From NCBI GenBank assembly GCA_017399065.1, contig JAFQEL010000046.1, positions 1 through 64,000 of the forward strand: a stretch of DNA of 64,000 nt, read 5' to 3'. Every line of letters begins with the position of its first letter. The stretch's first letter is position 1. The DNA is from Clostridia bacterium (GTDB lineage: Bacteria; Bacillota; Clostridia; Oscillospirales; Acutalibacteraceae). Shown one piece after another: positions 1-9,070 of the stretch. The notes beneath the pieces are model-generated. The model did no database searches and was not told the origin of the DNA. It saw only the letters and a program-made list of their open reading frames with translations. A program made the position numbers and the translations under genes.

Positions 1-55
1 GAACAAAATCAAGCGAAAATGCAAAACAAAACGGAATACACAGGAGGTAACAAAA

Positions 56-433
56 ATGAAAAAGCACATTGTCAACGAAGCAACAGGTATCAGCTACACA
101 CTCGTCGGTGATTATTATATCCCCGACCTGAAGCTCCCCGAGACGAAAAACAAGCCGATAGGAATATGGGGCAGAAAGCGTCTTACCTACCTCAAAGAGC
201 ATAAGAAAATTCTTTTCAATCAGCTTGTTCTCAGCTGTAAACTCAACAGCCACCTTGCCGAAATTAACGAGCAGGCAACCGAAATGCTCGACAGACTCAC
301 CGAGCAAATAGCAAATGCTGAAGGTGTCACAGAAAAGCTGAAAGAAGAAAATCAGATGCTGTGGGTTGCCCGAATGAACAACATCCGCAACCGTGCCGAA
401 GAAATCGTCAACGCAGAATTGATTTACAACTGA
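56..433 (+). CDS. tnpV: TnpV-type transposon protein
   Basis: A 125-residue protein that I recognise as TnpV, a small protein carried by transposons and integrative elements of Clostridia; its biochemical role is not established. Visible hallmarks are an N-terminal YTLVGDYYIPDL segment, a basic stretch IGIWGRKRLTYLKEHKK, and a C-terminal helical region ending ENQMLWVARMNNIRNRAEE. The length is normal for the family. The ATG follows a good GGAGG site by seven bases. It is the first of three closely spaced small genes ending in a terminator near 980, so it probably forms the tail of a mobile element lying mostly to the left of the window. The first 50 bases may hold the end of an upstream gene (one frame stops at about 50), but too little is visible to name it. 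Confidence 0.85.
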   Translation: MKKHIVNEATGISYTLVGDYYIPDLKLPETKNKPIGIWGRKRLTYLKEHKKILFNQLVLSCKLNSHLAEINEQATEMLDRLTEQIANAEGVTEKLKEENQMLWVARMNNIRNRAEEIVNAELIYN

Positions 434-449
434 TACGGAGGTTATCAAA

Positions 450-725
450 ATGTCGGGCTTCATCGAAGAATTCTACTACGGCAACATTGAGCCGCAGGCG
501 TGCAGCTCTGAACTGAACACGGAATTAAAAAGAATGTTGAGCACACTCACCGAAAAAGAAGAACTGCTCACGGCAAAACTGAATGGCGAAGAAAAGGATT
601 TGTTTTCAGAGTATGTGAACGCATATAACGAGTTTTTAGCCTTCAGTATCGCAGACGGTTTCATCTCAGGCTTCCGCCTCGGCGCAAGGTTTACTTATGA
701 TACGTTTGTTGAAAGTGATAATTGA
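450..725 (+). CDS. small mobile-element-associated protein (DUF6809-like)
   Basis: A 91-residue acidic, helical protein (FIEEFYYGNIEPQ at the start, GFISGFRLGARFTYD near the end) resembling the short DUF6809-type proteins that follow tnpV in clostridial elements. Function unknown. The ATG sits 16 nt after the tnpV stop, behind a GGAGG site, so the two are probably cotranscribed. The C-terminal glycine-rich FISGFRLGARF segment is the most family-like part. The family assignment is from memory of similar proteins and could be wrong; that it is a real gene is supported by spacing, ribosome site and codon use. Confidence 0.6.
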   Translation: MSGFIEEFYYGNIEPQACSSELNTELKRMLSTLTEKEELLTAKLNGEEKDLFSEYVNAYNEFLAFSIADGFISGFRLGARFTYDTFVESDN

Positions 726-750
726 TTTGCAATAAACATCAGGAGGATTT

Positions 751-945
751 ATGCCGACCATAACCAAGAAACAATATGACGATTATAAAAAGCTGTGTTA
801 TGACAGAGAACACGGAAGAATTTTAACCCCGGACGGATTAAGGTTTATTTGCGAAGCAAACAATTACGAACCCGAAGCCATCGGCAAACACTTCCTCGAG
901 GTGCTCGGCAGAATGCAGTCAACGCAAAACAACGAAAACACATAA
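751..945 (+). CDS. small hypothetical protein of the mobile element
   Basis: A 64-residue protein with no domain I recognise. It begins MPTITKKQYDDYKKLCYDREHGRILTPDGL and is rich in charged residues, with no membrane segment. An AGGAGG site lies eight bases before the ATG, it follows the previous gene by 25 nt, and a rho-independent terminator begins seven bases after the stop. It therefore looks like the last gene of the tnpV operon. A DNA-binding or structural accessory role in the element is possible but not shown. Confidence 0.55.
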   Translation: MPTITKKQYDDYKKLCYDREHGRILTPDGLRFICEANNYEPEAIGKHFLEVLGRMQSTQNNENT

Positions 946-951
946 CATTTA

Positions 952-985
952 ACGGCAGGGAGATTAATTCTCTCTGCCGTTTTTG
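952..985 (+). terminator. rho-independent terminator of the tnpV operon
   Basis: A 12-bp stem (ACGGCAGGGAGA pairing with TCTCTCTGCCGT, one G-T wobble) with a short loop, followed directly by TTTTTG. It separates the mobile-element genes from the defence genes. The remaining 280 bases to 1264 are A+T-rich and hold only the promoter listed next. Confidence 0.85.
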
Positions 986-1198
986 TCATTTTAAGCCGTA
1001 ATATTGCACAAGTTATACTGTTCCGTATTGTGAAAAAGGTAGAATATTGAAAAAACACAAAACTTTTTGCGTAACAAATCGCAAATTTCGACATATATAT
1101 AATGGAGCATTGGTGAATCCTTTCTCGGCAGGTATTTTACAAACATTCATAAATTTTAGAGAATTTGAAATTTAATTTAGTCTTCGCTTTATTTTTTG

Positions 1199-1227
1199 TT
1201 GCAAAAACTAATCTGAATTGGTATAAT
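1199..1227 (+). promoter_or_regulatory. sigma-A-like promoter of the HTH-Fic operon
   Basis: TTGCAA (1199-1204), a 17-base spacer and a perfect TATAAT (1222-1227), 37 bases upstream of the HTH gene start. It is the only good promoter seen before the restriction genes, so it may drive the HTH gene, fic and perhaps mod/res. Confidence 0.7.
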
Positions 1228-1264
1228 ATATGAGTATAATTTTATTCAATTCAGAGGTGTAATT

Positions 1265-1471
1265 ATGGCTGTAAGTTATAAAAAATTATGGAAACTCCTA
1301 ATTGACCGTGATATGAAGAAAAAGGACCTCGCCGTTATTGCGGATATAAGCAATTATACCGTAACAAAAATGAGCAAGGGTGAAAACGTCACCGTTGAAA
1401 CTTTGGGCAAAATCTGTGCTGCCCTCGGTTGCGGCGTTGACGATATTATGGAATTTATACCCGAAGAATGA
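1265..1471 (+). CDS. XRE/Cro-family HTH transcriptional regulator
   Basis: A 68-residue protein that is almost entirely one Cro/C1-type helix-turn-helix domain: KKKDLAVIADISNYTVTKMSKGENVTVETLGKICAALGCGVDDIMEF. Such small YozG-like regulators bind operators near their own gene. The ATG follows GAGGTG by six bases. It lies 16 nt before the Fic gene behind a strong promoter, so it probably controls the Fic gene and possibly the defence genes behind it. Whether it also acts as an antitoxin cannot be told; the Fic protein carries its own inhibitory motif, so a separate antitoxin is not needed. Confidence 0.85.
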   Translation: MAVSYKKLWKLLIDRDMKKKDLAVIADISNYTVTKMSKGENVTVETLGKICAALGCGVDDIMEFIPEE

Positions 1472-1487
1472 AAGTGAGGTGCGGATA

Positions 1488-2093
1488 ATGGCTCTTGAAA
1501 ACAAATTAGGAATTACAAGCTCTCCCGAACTTGCCGAAGCCGAAGAAAGAATAAGCAAGAAAAAGGCTATTGAGCTTTTTGAAAACGGTACTCTTGATAA
1601 ACTTGAAGCGGGTAAATTCGCATCTCTCAAGGCAATTCATAAATACCTCTTTGATGATATTTACACCTTTGCCGGCGAAGTCCGCAAAGTCAATATTGCA
1701 AAAGGCAACTTCCGTTTTGCACCCGTAATGTATCTTGAAGCGGCACTCGATAACATTGATAAAATGCCGCAGTCAACCTTTGACGAAATCATTGAAAAAT
1801 ATGTTGAAATGAATATCGCCCACCCTTTTCGTGAGGGTAACGGCAGAAGCACCCGCATCTGGCTCGACTGTATTCTCAAAAAAGAAATCGGTATGGTTGT
1901 AGATTGGAGTCAGGTTGACAAAGAAGATTATCTTCTCGCTATGGAACGCAGCCCGATTAAGGATATCGAAATCAAGCACATTCTCAAAAATGCCTTAACC
2001 GATAAAGTCAATGACCGTGAGGTTTATATGAAAGGTATTGACCATAGCTACTATTACGAAGGTTATACAACATTTAAGACAGAAGAATTATAA
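1488..2093 (+). CDS. fic: Fic family protein (class III), probable AMP transferase
   Basis: Fic proteins transfer AMP or related groups to protein hydroxyls. This 201-residue protein has the full catalytic motif HPFREGNGR at about residues 112-120 and the upstream helix DDIYTFAGEVR. Near the C-terminus SYYYEG (residues 187-192) fits the [S/T]xxxE[G/N] inhibitory motif; its position at the C-terminal end makes this a class III, self-inhibited Fic. The ATG at 1488 (ribosome site GTGAGGT) is preferred to an upstream start that would overlap the HTH gene. It sits between an HTH regulator and a type III-like methyltransferase, a common setting for Fic genes in restriction-modification islands. Target unknown. 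Confidence 0.9.
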   Translation: MALENKLGITSSPELAEAEERISKKKAIELFENGTLDKLEAGKFASLKAIHKYLFDDIYTFAGEVRKVNIAKGNFRFAPVMYLEAALDNIDKMPQSTFDEIIEKYVEMNIAHPFREGNGRSTRIWLDCILKKEIGMVVDWSQVDKEDYLLAMERSPIKDIEIKHILKNALTDKVNDREVYMKGIDHSYYYEGYTTFKTEEL

Positions 2094-2106
2094 TTTGGAG
2101 GCTCAA

Positions 2107-4770
2107 ATGAGTAAGTTCAATTCTTTTATAATAAACAGTCCCGCTCTTGAAGCATTACAAAAATTACAAAATAATAGTGCTGTTGCTGCGGCGATGAAAG
2201 TTCAAACATCTCCCGCATTTATAGCCGCTATGAAATTACAAGAATCGTCTGCTCTTGCAACCGCAATAAAAATAGAATCTTCACCTATGTTTGCAGTAGC
2301 GAAAGAAATCCAAAAAAGCCTTGAATCCACTAAAATGCCTCTTGCGGAAACTGCTGCTGCACTTATAGAATATCGCAATATGATTGCCCCCCTTACAGAT
2401 GCAATTAAACAATTTAACATAGCTTATTCTCCTATTTTGGAGGCTACTAAAAACTTTGAAGCTTTCGGTATAAAAAGCTTGCTTGCAGGTGTTCAAGCAA
2501 GCGCTCCCGCAATAGAAGCAATTAAAAACATTAATTTTGTTGAGTTTGCTAATATTATCGATGCTTTACCAAAGTACAATTTCATAAACGAAATTGCTGT
2601 CAACGGTTTTTCTATCGAGGAAGCAGAAAAACTTTTTTCAGACGGTGAAATATCCCAAGAGGAAGTTAACGAGGAATTCGTTGATATCATTGAAAAAAAG
2701 AAGTTTTCCCCTAAGGCAGAGTGGGACAAAATACAAAAAAGCAAATGGTATTTAGCAGTCAAATTATTGATTTGTATAGTTGCCTTTTTAGGTCAACCCA
2801 TTATTGACTATGTGGGTGATAAAGTGCGTGATACTATTGGTATTACACAGTTTATCGAAGAATATGAATTATATGATTTAATTGATAATATTTTTGAGAC
2901 TGATAAAGAAACAGTGACAGAGGAAGATGCTAAAGCAACTGTTGACACGAGCAAAACGGGCAATATCTCAAAACAGAAACGTGAGGATTTGCTTGCTAAA
3001 ATAAAAGAAATTCGTACCTTTATTTCTGCTGCACCGCAGGATGAAAATACGGGTAATCTTTTGTCATACCTTTCTGAACTTGAAAAAGATGTTAACGGCA
3101 AGAAATACGGTCTCGTGTTTGAAGAACATCGTGAAGAAATCGATGAGGTGCTTGACACTCATACACCTGTTCTCACGGAGGTTGAAGAACTTTTCATTGA
3201 TAATGGTGGTCAGACGAATTTTCTTATTGAAGGAGATAATCTTGCCTCGTTAAAACTGCTTGAAAAGACACACAAAGATAAGATTGATCTTATTTATATA
3301 GACCCGCCATACAATACGACAAATCAAGATTTTGTCTATGACGATACATATATTGCGGCAAATGATGGGTATCGCCATAGTAAATGGATTTCATTTATGT
3401 CAGAACGTTTAAAAATTGCTAAAAGACTTCTTTCTAAAAGCGGTGTTATAGCAATCAGTATCGGATACCAAGAAGTTCACAACCTTATGTTGCTCTGCCA
3501 AGAGTTGTTTTATGAAAAAAATGTCACTTGCGTAACTGTTCAAACATCAGGTGGAAAACCTAACGGCGGCTTTAATATTACATACGAATTTATTGTGTTT
3601 ATTACTCCTGAAGACTTTTCACCTAATGCAAGCGAAAGTGCCATGAATGAATATGCTTCACCTTATCACGGAATGAACTTGGCTACCTTTGATCAAGTTC
3701 AAAGACCGGGACAAGCATATCCGATTTTTGTTGATAAAGATGGAGTTTTTCTCGGTTGTGGTAAATCCCTTACAGAAAGGGTTAAAAGCGGAGAATATAC
3801 TGGCAAGTTAGAAGATTTTACTTATGATTATTCCGAAGCACCCGAAGGAGCAATTGCAATATGGCCCGTCACACGAAAAGGTATTCCTTGCGTGTGGCGA
3901 CTGATTCCAACACGTCTTGCGAGAGATTGGGAAAAAGGTTATATAAAAATTGTCCCTCAAAATCCCGGCAAAACACAAAATCTTTTTACTGTGCAATACC
4001 TATCGGATGGTGTTATCAAAAAAATAGAAAGTGGCGAATTGGAAACACATCGGATATCTGAAGATATCAGAATTCCCACCATAGATGTTGATAATTACCG
4101 TACCGCAGGAACAACAATACAAGCGATATGGACAGAAAAATCATACTACACTACTAACGGTGGTAATGAAATGGCGGATATATTAGGTAGTAAAAAGGCA
4201 TTTTCGTATCCCAAACCACTTGCTCTCATTTCTGAAATCGTGCAACGTATATCAGGCACAAATTCGACAATTCTCGACTTTTTCGCAGGAAGTGGTACAA
4301 CTGGACATGCTGTTATGAAGTTAAATGCAGAAGATAATGGTAATCGTAGATATATTCTTTGCACAAATAACGAAAATAATATTTGCCGTGATGTTACCTA
4401 TGAACGCATAAAGCGTGTAATTGATAAAGAGGCATATGAAGAAAGTCTTAAATACTACAAAGTTGATTACATCCCTGTTAGCGAGCGTATGTATTATGAA
4501 TATGCTGATGAACTTCTTCGTCATATCAAAGAACTTGTTGAACTTGAAAACGGCGTTAATTTCACTAACAATGCAGAAATAGCCATTGTTCTTACCGAAG
4601 ATGAACTTGAAGATTTCATCTCTAATATTGAAGATTTCTCAAAGTGCAAGAAGCTCTATATGGGACACGATCTCTTACCTACCGAAGAACAGGAACAGGC
4701 TATATCCTCACACGAAATAGAGGTCAACATCATTCCCGATTATTATTACAGAGATTTACAGGAGGGCTGA
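2107..4770 (+). CDS. type III restriction-modification methyltransferase (Mod) with N-terminal repeat/membrane extension
   Basis: An adenine-N6 DNA methyltransferase of the beta class: the catalytic DPPY is at residues 399-402 and the AdoMet-binding FFAGSGTT follows at about 724-731. From about residue 280 the protein looks like an ordinary type III Mod. The first 270 residues are extra: five 12-residue repeats at 11-70 (pattern SPALEALQKLQN), helical sequence, and a hydrophobic segment WYLAVKLLICIVAFLG at about 213-230. The ATG at 2107 follows TTGGAGG and lies 13 nt after fic. The Mod stop is two bases before the res start. The extension may place the enzyme at the membrane or be a fused accessory domain; no frameshift is evident. 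Confidence 0.9.
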   Translation: MSKFNSFIINSPALEALQKLQNNSAVAAAMKVQTSPAFIAAMKLQESSALATAIKIESSPMFAVAKEIQKSLESTKMPLAETAAALIEYRNMIAPLTDAIKQFNIAYSPILEATKNFEAFGIKSLLAGVQASAPAIEAIKNINFVEFANIIDALPKYNFINEIAVNGFSIEEAEKLFSDGEISQEEVNEEFVDIIEKKKFSPKAEWDKIQKSKWYLAVKLLICIVAFLGQPIIDYVGDKVRDTIGITQFIEEYELYDLIDNIFETDKETVTEEDAKATVDTSKTGNISKQKREDLLAKIKEIRTFISAAPQDENTGNLLSYLSELEKDVNGKKYGLVFEEHREEIDEVLDTHTPVLTEVEELFIDNGGQTNFLIEGDNLASLKLLEKTHKDKIDLIYIDPPYNTTNQDFVYDDTYIAANDGYRHSKWISFMSERLKIAKRLLSKSGVIAISIGYQEVHNLMLLCQELFYEKNVTCVTVQTSGGKPNGGFNITYEFIVFITPEDFSPNASESAMNEYASPYHGMNLATFDQVQRPGQAYPIFVDKDGVFLGCGKSLTERVKSGEYTGKLEDFTYDYSEAPEGAIAIWPVTRKGIPCVWRLIPTRLARDWEKGYIKIVPQNPGKTQNLFTVQYLSDGVIKKIESGELETHRISEDIRIPTIDVDNYRTAGTTIQAIWTEKSYYTTNGGNEMADILGSKKAFSYPKPLALISEIVQRISGTNSTILDFFAGSGTTGHAVMKLNAEDNGNRRYILCTNNENNICRDVTYERIKRVIDKEAYEESLKYYKVDYIPVSERMYYEYADELLRHIKELVELENGVNFTNNAEIAIVLTEDELEDFISNIEDFSKCKKLYMGHDLLPTEEQEQAISSHEIEVNIIPDYYYRDLQEG

Positions 4771-4772
4771 TT

Positions 4773-6956
4773 ATGATATTAAAAGATTTTCAGCTTACAG
4801 CGGTTAAATCGTTATTTGAAGCTATGGACAAGCCTGCCCGTGACATCATCCTCAAAAGTCCTACGGGTAGCGGCAAAACCATAATTCTTACATACTTTAT
4901 GCATCAGTATATACAGTCTTTTTCAAAAACTGTTTTTGTATGGCTTACACCGGGTAAAGGTAATCTCGAAGAACAAAGTAAAGCGAAAATGGATAAGTAT
5001 ATCCACGCTTCTCAAACAAAGTTGCTGTCCGATGTTATGACAGCAGGTTTTGAAGAAAATGACAGTTGTTTCATCAACTGGGAAAAGCTTACAAAGAAAG
5101 GCAACAACGCACTTAAAGACAGTGAGCGTACAAACTTTCTTGAGCATATTCAGAATGCCTTAAATAACGGTTTGCATTTTGTAATTATTGTTGATGAAAG
5201 CCATCAGAACAATACAATAAAAGCAGATGAGATTATTCAGTATTTCCATACTGATAAAATTATTCGTTGTTCTGCTACGCCCAAAGGCATAAAAAACGCA
5301 GAAGTTATTGAAATTCCCGAAGAAGAGGTTATAGCAGCAGGTCTTATCAAGAAAATGCTAATTATCAATGAGGATTTTCCGCAAACAGTCGTAACAGAAA
5401 ATCAGACCGAGTATCTTCTTGAACAGGCTTATAATAAACAAAGAAATCTTCGTGCCGCATTTTTACAGAATAATTGTGATATTAATCCTCTTATTGTTGT
5501 TCAGCTTCCGAATAATTCTGATGCTTTACTCGACAATATCGAGCGTTGGTTCGAATCACAAGGCGTTACATACGAAAACGGTCAACTTGCCGTATGGCTT
5601 GATAAAAAACACGAAAGACTTGAAAACATTGAAAATAATGATGCCAAGCCCGTTGCTGTAATTATTAAGCAGGCGGTTGCAACGGGTTGGGACTGTCCGA
5701 GAGCACAGATTCTTGTTAAACTCCGTGACAATATGGATGAAACATTTGAAATTCAGACTATCGGCAGAATACGCCGTATGCCTGAGGCAAAGCATTACAA
5801 CAATGATTTGCTTGACAGTTGCTATCTCTATACTCTCGATAGTAAATTCACAGCAGGTGTTAAAGCATCTCTCGGCAAAGGTGCATTGGAAGCTTGTACT
5901 TTGTTCTTAAAAAATGAGTATAAACAAATATCTCTCACAAGTGAGCAGAGAACAGTCCTCTCTGTTACCCGCAACCCTCAAAAAGCTTTACTTGCAGTTG
6001 CAAAGTATTTTGAAAGCAAATATAAAACAGGTACCAATAAAACAGAAAACAAAACACGTTTGCAGGCAGAAGGTTTTGTTTTTAGTGAAGATATAATTCG
6101 TCATACTATCTCCGGTGAAACAGCAACGCTTGATTTTAATTCTTCAGACCTGAATACAATTGCTGTTACCGAAAAAATGAGCACTCATACACACGGACGA
6201 GATTATCATCATAAAATTAGCAAAATCGGTCTTGAAATCGGTATGGAGTATTCCTATACCAACACCATTATCAGAAAACTTTTTGATGCTAATTTCACTT
6301 ACAACAGAAAAATTCTTGCATTGCCGCCAAGAGAAGTGTACTCGTTTGTACTGAACAATGAAACTTTGCTCAAACACTCTATTCGTGAAGCTATGGCAGC
6401 AGATATTGCACAGATGCAGTTGGAAACTCCCGCTGTTTCCACTTATGAGTTCCGTATTCCTCAATCCTGCATTTTCACTTATGATGCAGCTGCAAAGACT
6501 CACACAGTAATGGAAAAGAATGTGTATCAAAATTACCTTTCTTCGGCAGAACCCCGTTCTTCTTCTGAAAGAAAATTTGAGAAATTCTGCGAACGTTCAT
6601 CCGCCGTTGAATGGTGGTACAAGAACGGTGATAAGGGTAATGAATATCTTTCTATTGTTTATCAGGATAATTCAGGTAAACAGAAACTGTTCTATCCCGA
6701 CTATGTTATCAGCGTAAACGGTGAAGTATGGATTGTTGAAACAAAAGGCGGTTTTGACCGCAGCGGCAACAGTCAGGATATTGATATGTACACACCCAAG
6801 AAATTTGCTGTACTTAAAGCATATCTTGAAAAATACGGATTAAAAGGCGGCATTGTCCGTAACGATGATAAGAGCGATGAACTCTGTATTTGTATGGACA
6901 ATTACTCTGATGATATTCAGAGTGATGAGTGGAAAGTGTTGTCCAACATTTTATAA
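4773..6956 (+). CDS. type III restriction enzyme Res subunit (DEAD-like helicase plus nuclease)
   Basis: The translocating and cleaving partner of the preceding methyltransferase. Starting at the ATG at 4773 (ribosome site AGGAGGG overlapping the mod stop) it is 727 residues. It shows Walker A SPTGSGKT (29-36), a DESH Walker B box (IIVDESHQ), SATPKG motif III, a conserved IGRIRRMPE motif VI, and a C-terminal PD-(D/E)XK nuclease core (FYPDYVI ... WIVETKGG). It is somewhat shorter than classical EcoP-type Res proteins but has all key motifs and should be functional. Mod-Res order and tight coupling are typical of type III restriction systems. Confidence 0.9.
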   Translation: MILKDFQLTAVKSLFEAMDKPARDIILKSPTGSGKTIILTYFMHQYIQSFSKTVFVWLTPGKGNLEEQSKAKMDKYIHASQTKLLSDVMTAGFEENDSCFINWEKLTKKGNNALKDSERTNFLEHIQNALNNGLHFVIIVDESHQNNTIKADEIIQYFHTDKIIRCSATPKGIKNAEVIEIPEEEVIAAGLIKKMLIINEDFPQTVVTENQTEYLLEQAYNKQRNLRAAFLQNNCDINPLIVVQLPNNSDALLDNIERWFESQGVTYENGQLAVWLDKKHERLENIENNDAKPVAVIIKQAVATGWDCPRAQILVKLRDNMDETFEIQTIGRIRRMPEAKHYNNDLLDSCYLYTLDSKFTAGVKASLGKGALEACTLFLKNEYKQISLTSEQRTVLSVTRNPQKALLAVAKYFESKYKTGTNKTENKTRLQAEGFVFSEDIIRHTISGETATLDFNSSDLNTIAVTEKMSTHTHGRDYHHKISKIGLEIGMEYSYTNTIIRKLFDANFTYNRKILALPPREVYSFVLNNETLLKHSIREAMAADIAQMQLETPAVSTYEFRIPQSCIFTYDAAAKTHTVMEKNVYQNYLSSAEPRSSSERKFEKFCERSSAVEWWYKNGDKGNEYLSIVYQDNSGKQKLFYPDYVISVNGEVWIVETKGGFDRSGNSQDIDMYTPKKFAVLKAYLEKYGLKGGIVRNDDKSDELCICMDNYSDDIQSDEWKVLSNIL

Positions 6957-6980
6957 TTGAATTAAAAGGCGGGTAAGGTT

Positions 6981-7847
6981 ATGGCTAACATAGTTAAAAT
7001 GGAAAAAATATCGTTAAAAAACCATCCTGAAATCAAAGAGGATTTAATTCAGAAATACATATTTGACGACCCCTCTGTTTTGGGTTTGGGCGAACTTTCT
7101 TCTATTCAGAGAGAAAAAACACAGCCTACAGGCGGTAGAATTGATTTATTACTTGCTGACGATGCAAACACAAGATATGAAGTTGAGGTGCAGTTAGGTG
7201 CTACTGACCCCAACCATATTATCAGAACAATAGAATATTGGGATAATGAAAAGAAAAGATATCCTCAATATGACCACTGTGCCGTTATTGTTGCAGAAGA
7301 GATTACAGGCAGATTTATGAATGTAATTCAGCTTTTTAACGGTACAATCCCCCTTATTGCTCTTCAGGTAGTTGCATATAAGCAGGGTGACAATATCTCT
7401 TTGGATTTCATCAAAGTTCTTGATAGGGTTTCTTTTGCAACGGAAGATGAAGAACAATACGAAGAAACTGACAGAAAATACTGGGAAAACAAAAGTACAT
7501 CAAAAATGCTCAAGGAAGTTGACAGTATTTTTAACAGCTTGAAAGAATTTGTCAGCGGATACGAATTTAAATATAATAAATTCTATATCGGAATGGCAAA
7601 AGATGGTGTTTCAAAGAACTTCGTTTTCTTTAAGCCTAAAAAGAATTTCCTCTACATCTGCTGTAAAGGAAATGAAAACAAAGACATTATTGAGAAAATG
7701 GAAAATGCCGGACTTGAGCTTTCCTTCAGCCAAAGATATAAAGAATATTCTTTAAAAATCAAAGGCTATAGCGAATATGAAGCTCACAAGGAACTGATTG
7801 ACGAACTTATTAAAAACTCAATGGAGTATTTTAATATTACAGCGTAA
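6981..7847 (+). CDS. PD-(D/E)XK nuclease-like protein with C-terminal DUF5655-like domain
   Basis: A 288-residue protein. The N-terminal half carries GGRIDLLLAD ... RYEVEVQLGA, the D-(x)n-ExQ form of the PD-(D/E)XK nuclease core, close to NucS-like or endonuclease-like folds. The C-terminal half (KFYIGMAKDGVSKNFVFFKPKKNFLYICCKG onward) resembles DUF5655, a domain often linked to predicted nucleases. It starts 24 nt after res with a GGCGGG-like ribosome site and is probably in the same transcript, so it may be an accessory nuclease of the restriction module or an independent defence protein. Catalytic activity is inferred from the motif only. Confidence 0.7.
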   Translation: MANIVKMEKISLKNHPEIKEDLIQKYIFDDPSVLGLGELSSIQREKTQPTGGRIDLLLADDANTRYEVEVQLGATDPNHIIRTIEYWDNEKKRYPQYDHCAVIVAEEITGRFMNVIQLFNGTIPLIALQVVAYKQGDNISLDFIKVLDRVSFATEDEEQYEETDRKYWENKSTSKMLKEVDSIFNSLKEFVSGYEFKYNKFYIGMAKDGVSKNFVFFKPKKNFLYICCKGNENKDIIEKMENAGLELSFSQRYKEYSLKIKGYSEYEAHKELIDELIKNSMEYFNITA

Positions 7848-7899
7848 AAACTTTTATGAACCGTTAATTTTCTTTTTTGTGTAAAGCGAGGTGGAAAAC

Positions 7900-9018
7900 G
7901 TGCAAAAAATGAATGATGCTATCAAACGTGAGATTTTCAAAGAGTTGTGCCAACATAGAGATGAACTCACAACGGATATTTCACTTGTTCAAAGAATTAT
8001 TAATGAAAGATTAGAATATATACCACGCAAAAAACTTTATAAATTCCGTTCGTGCACAGTTAACAACTTTAAGACATTAGAGGAAAACTGTATATGGATG
8101 GCTCCCGCAAATAGTTTTAGCGATTTATTTGACAACACGATTAATATAGATTTAGCTCAGAACAAACGAGAAATAAAGAGTTGGTTGTTTAACAATTTCC
8201 CCGTGTTTTGCTTTGATTTAGCCAAAAATCTTTGTGAGTCCATCGGTAACGATATTCCTTATTCTCATGACGACTTTATAGAGTATGTTAATACTTGCTT
8301 GGACAAAAATGGAAAACCTATACCAGAAAAAGAGCGTAAATTCATCGAATCCCGTGTTAAATTCGATAATTTAAACCAAATGGAAGAAATTTTCAAACTA
8401 TTAAAAAGCTTTCGAGATAAGTTCGCCGAAACAGAAGATCGAATGGTTGAAACAATTTCAAATGCAATCAACGATACCCGAACACGTATGCGTGATGCGA
8501 CCTTGGTTTACTGTATGACAGAACGATATGATAACCCAACCTTATGGGAAACATATGCAAATAATTATTCAGGATTCTGTGTTGAATATTATTTTGGAAA
8601 CTTTGCAGAAAAAGAGTTTGATGATTATAAAAATTTAGCTTTTTTGTTTCCGATGAGCTACCGTAGAAAAAAGCCATACTTTAATATGGTTCCCTTTATG
8701 GATAACGCTTGCCGACGCAACATATATAAAGAAGAAAATTATGAAAATGATTTGGATTTAGATGTAGAATTGAATATGCAACTCCATTATAAGCTTAAAG
8801 ATTATGAATTTGAGCATGAATGGAGATTTTCAATTAACAACAAAGCGAATAACAAACAGCCATTTCCTTTTGTTAGTGCAATTTATGCCGGTAAGGATAT
8901 TAAACCAGGAAACTTAAAAAGGCTTTGCAGCATTGCAAAAAAACTTGGCGTTCCTGTTTATAAGCAGATACCCAACAAATCAAACAATGGTTTTGAATAT
9001 ATAAAAATACTATTTTGA
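7900..9018 (+). CDS. DUF2971 family protein
   Basis: About 372 residues with the DUF2971 signature: KLYKFRSCTVNNFKTLEENCIWMAPANSFSDLFDN near the start, VYCMTERYDNPTLWETYANNYSGFCVEY in the middle and HEWRFSI near the end. The biochemical role of DUF2971 is not known to me; members are frequent in defence islands and near abortive-infection genes. I place the start at GTG 7900 because GAGGTGG ends six bases upstream; ATG 7909 is too far from that site. The 52-nt gap from the nuclease gene and 52-nt gap to the first reverse transcriptase allow a shared transcript. It could be an effector or partner of the RT system. Confidence 0.75.
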   Translation: MQKMNDAIKREIFKELCQHRDELTTDISLVQRIINERLEYIPRKKLYKFRSCTVNNFKTLEENCIWMAPANSFSDLFDNTINIDLAQNKREIKSWLFNNFPVFCFDLAKNLCESIGNDIPYSHDDFIEYVNTCLDKNGKPIPEKERKFIESRVKFDNLNQMEEIFKLLKSFRDKFAETEDRMVETISNAINDTRTRMRDATLVYCMTERYDNPTLWETYANNYSGFCVEYYFGNFAEKEFDDYKNLAFLFPMSYRRKKPYFNMVPFMDNACRRNIYKEENYENDLDLDVELNMQLHYKLKDYEFEHEWRFSINNKANNKQPFPFVSAIYAGKDIKPGNLKRLCSIAKKLGVPVYKQIPNKSNNGFEYIKILF

Positions 9019-9070
9019 TTTATATTGGTTAAATAGATTCCAGATTGTTAATTAAGTAAAGGTGATTAAA

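Noticed and set aside
1..50. End of an upstream gene at the left edge
   Set aside because: One frame reaches a TAA at about 50, but 16 codons are too few to identify it.
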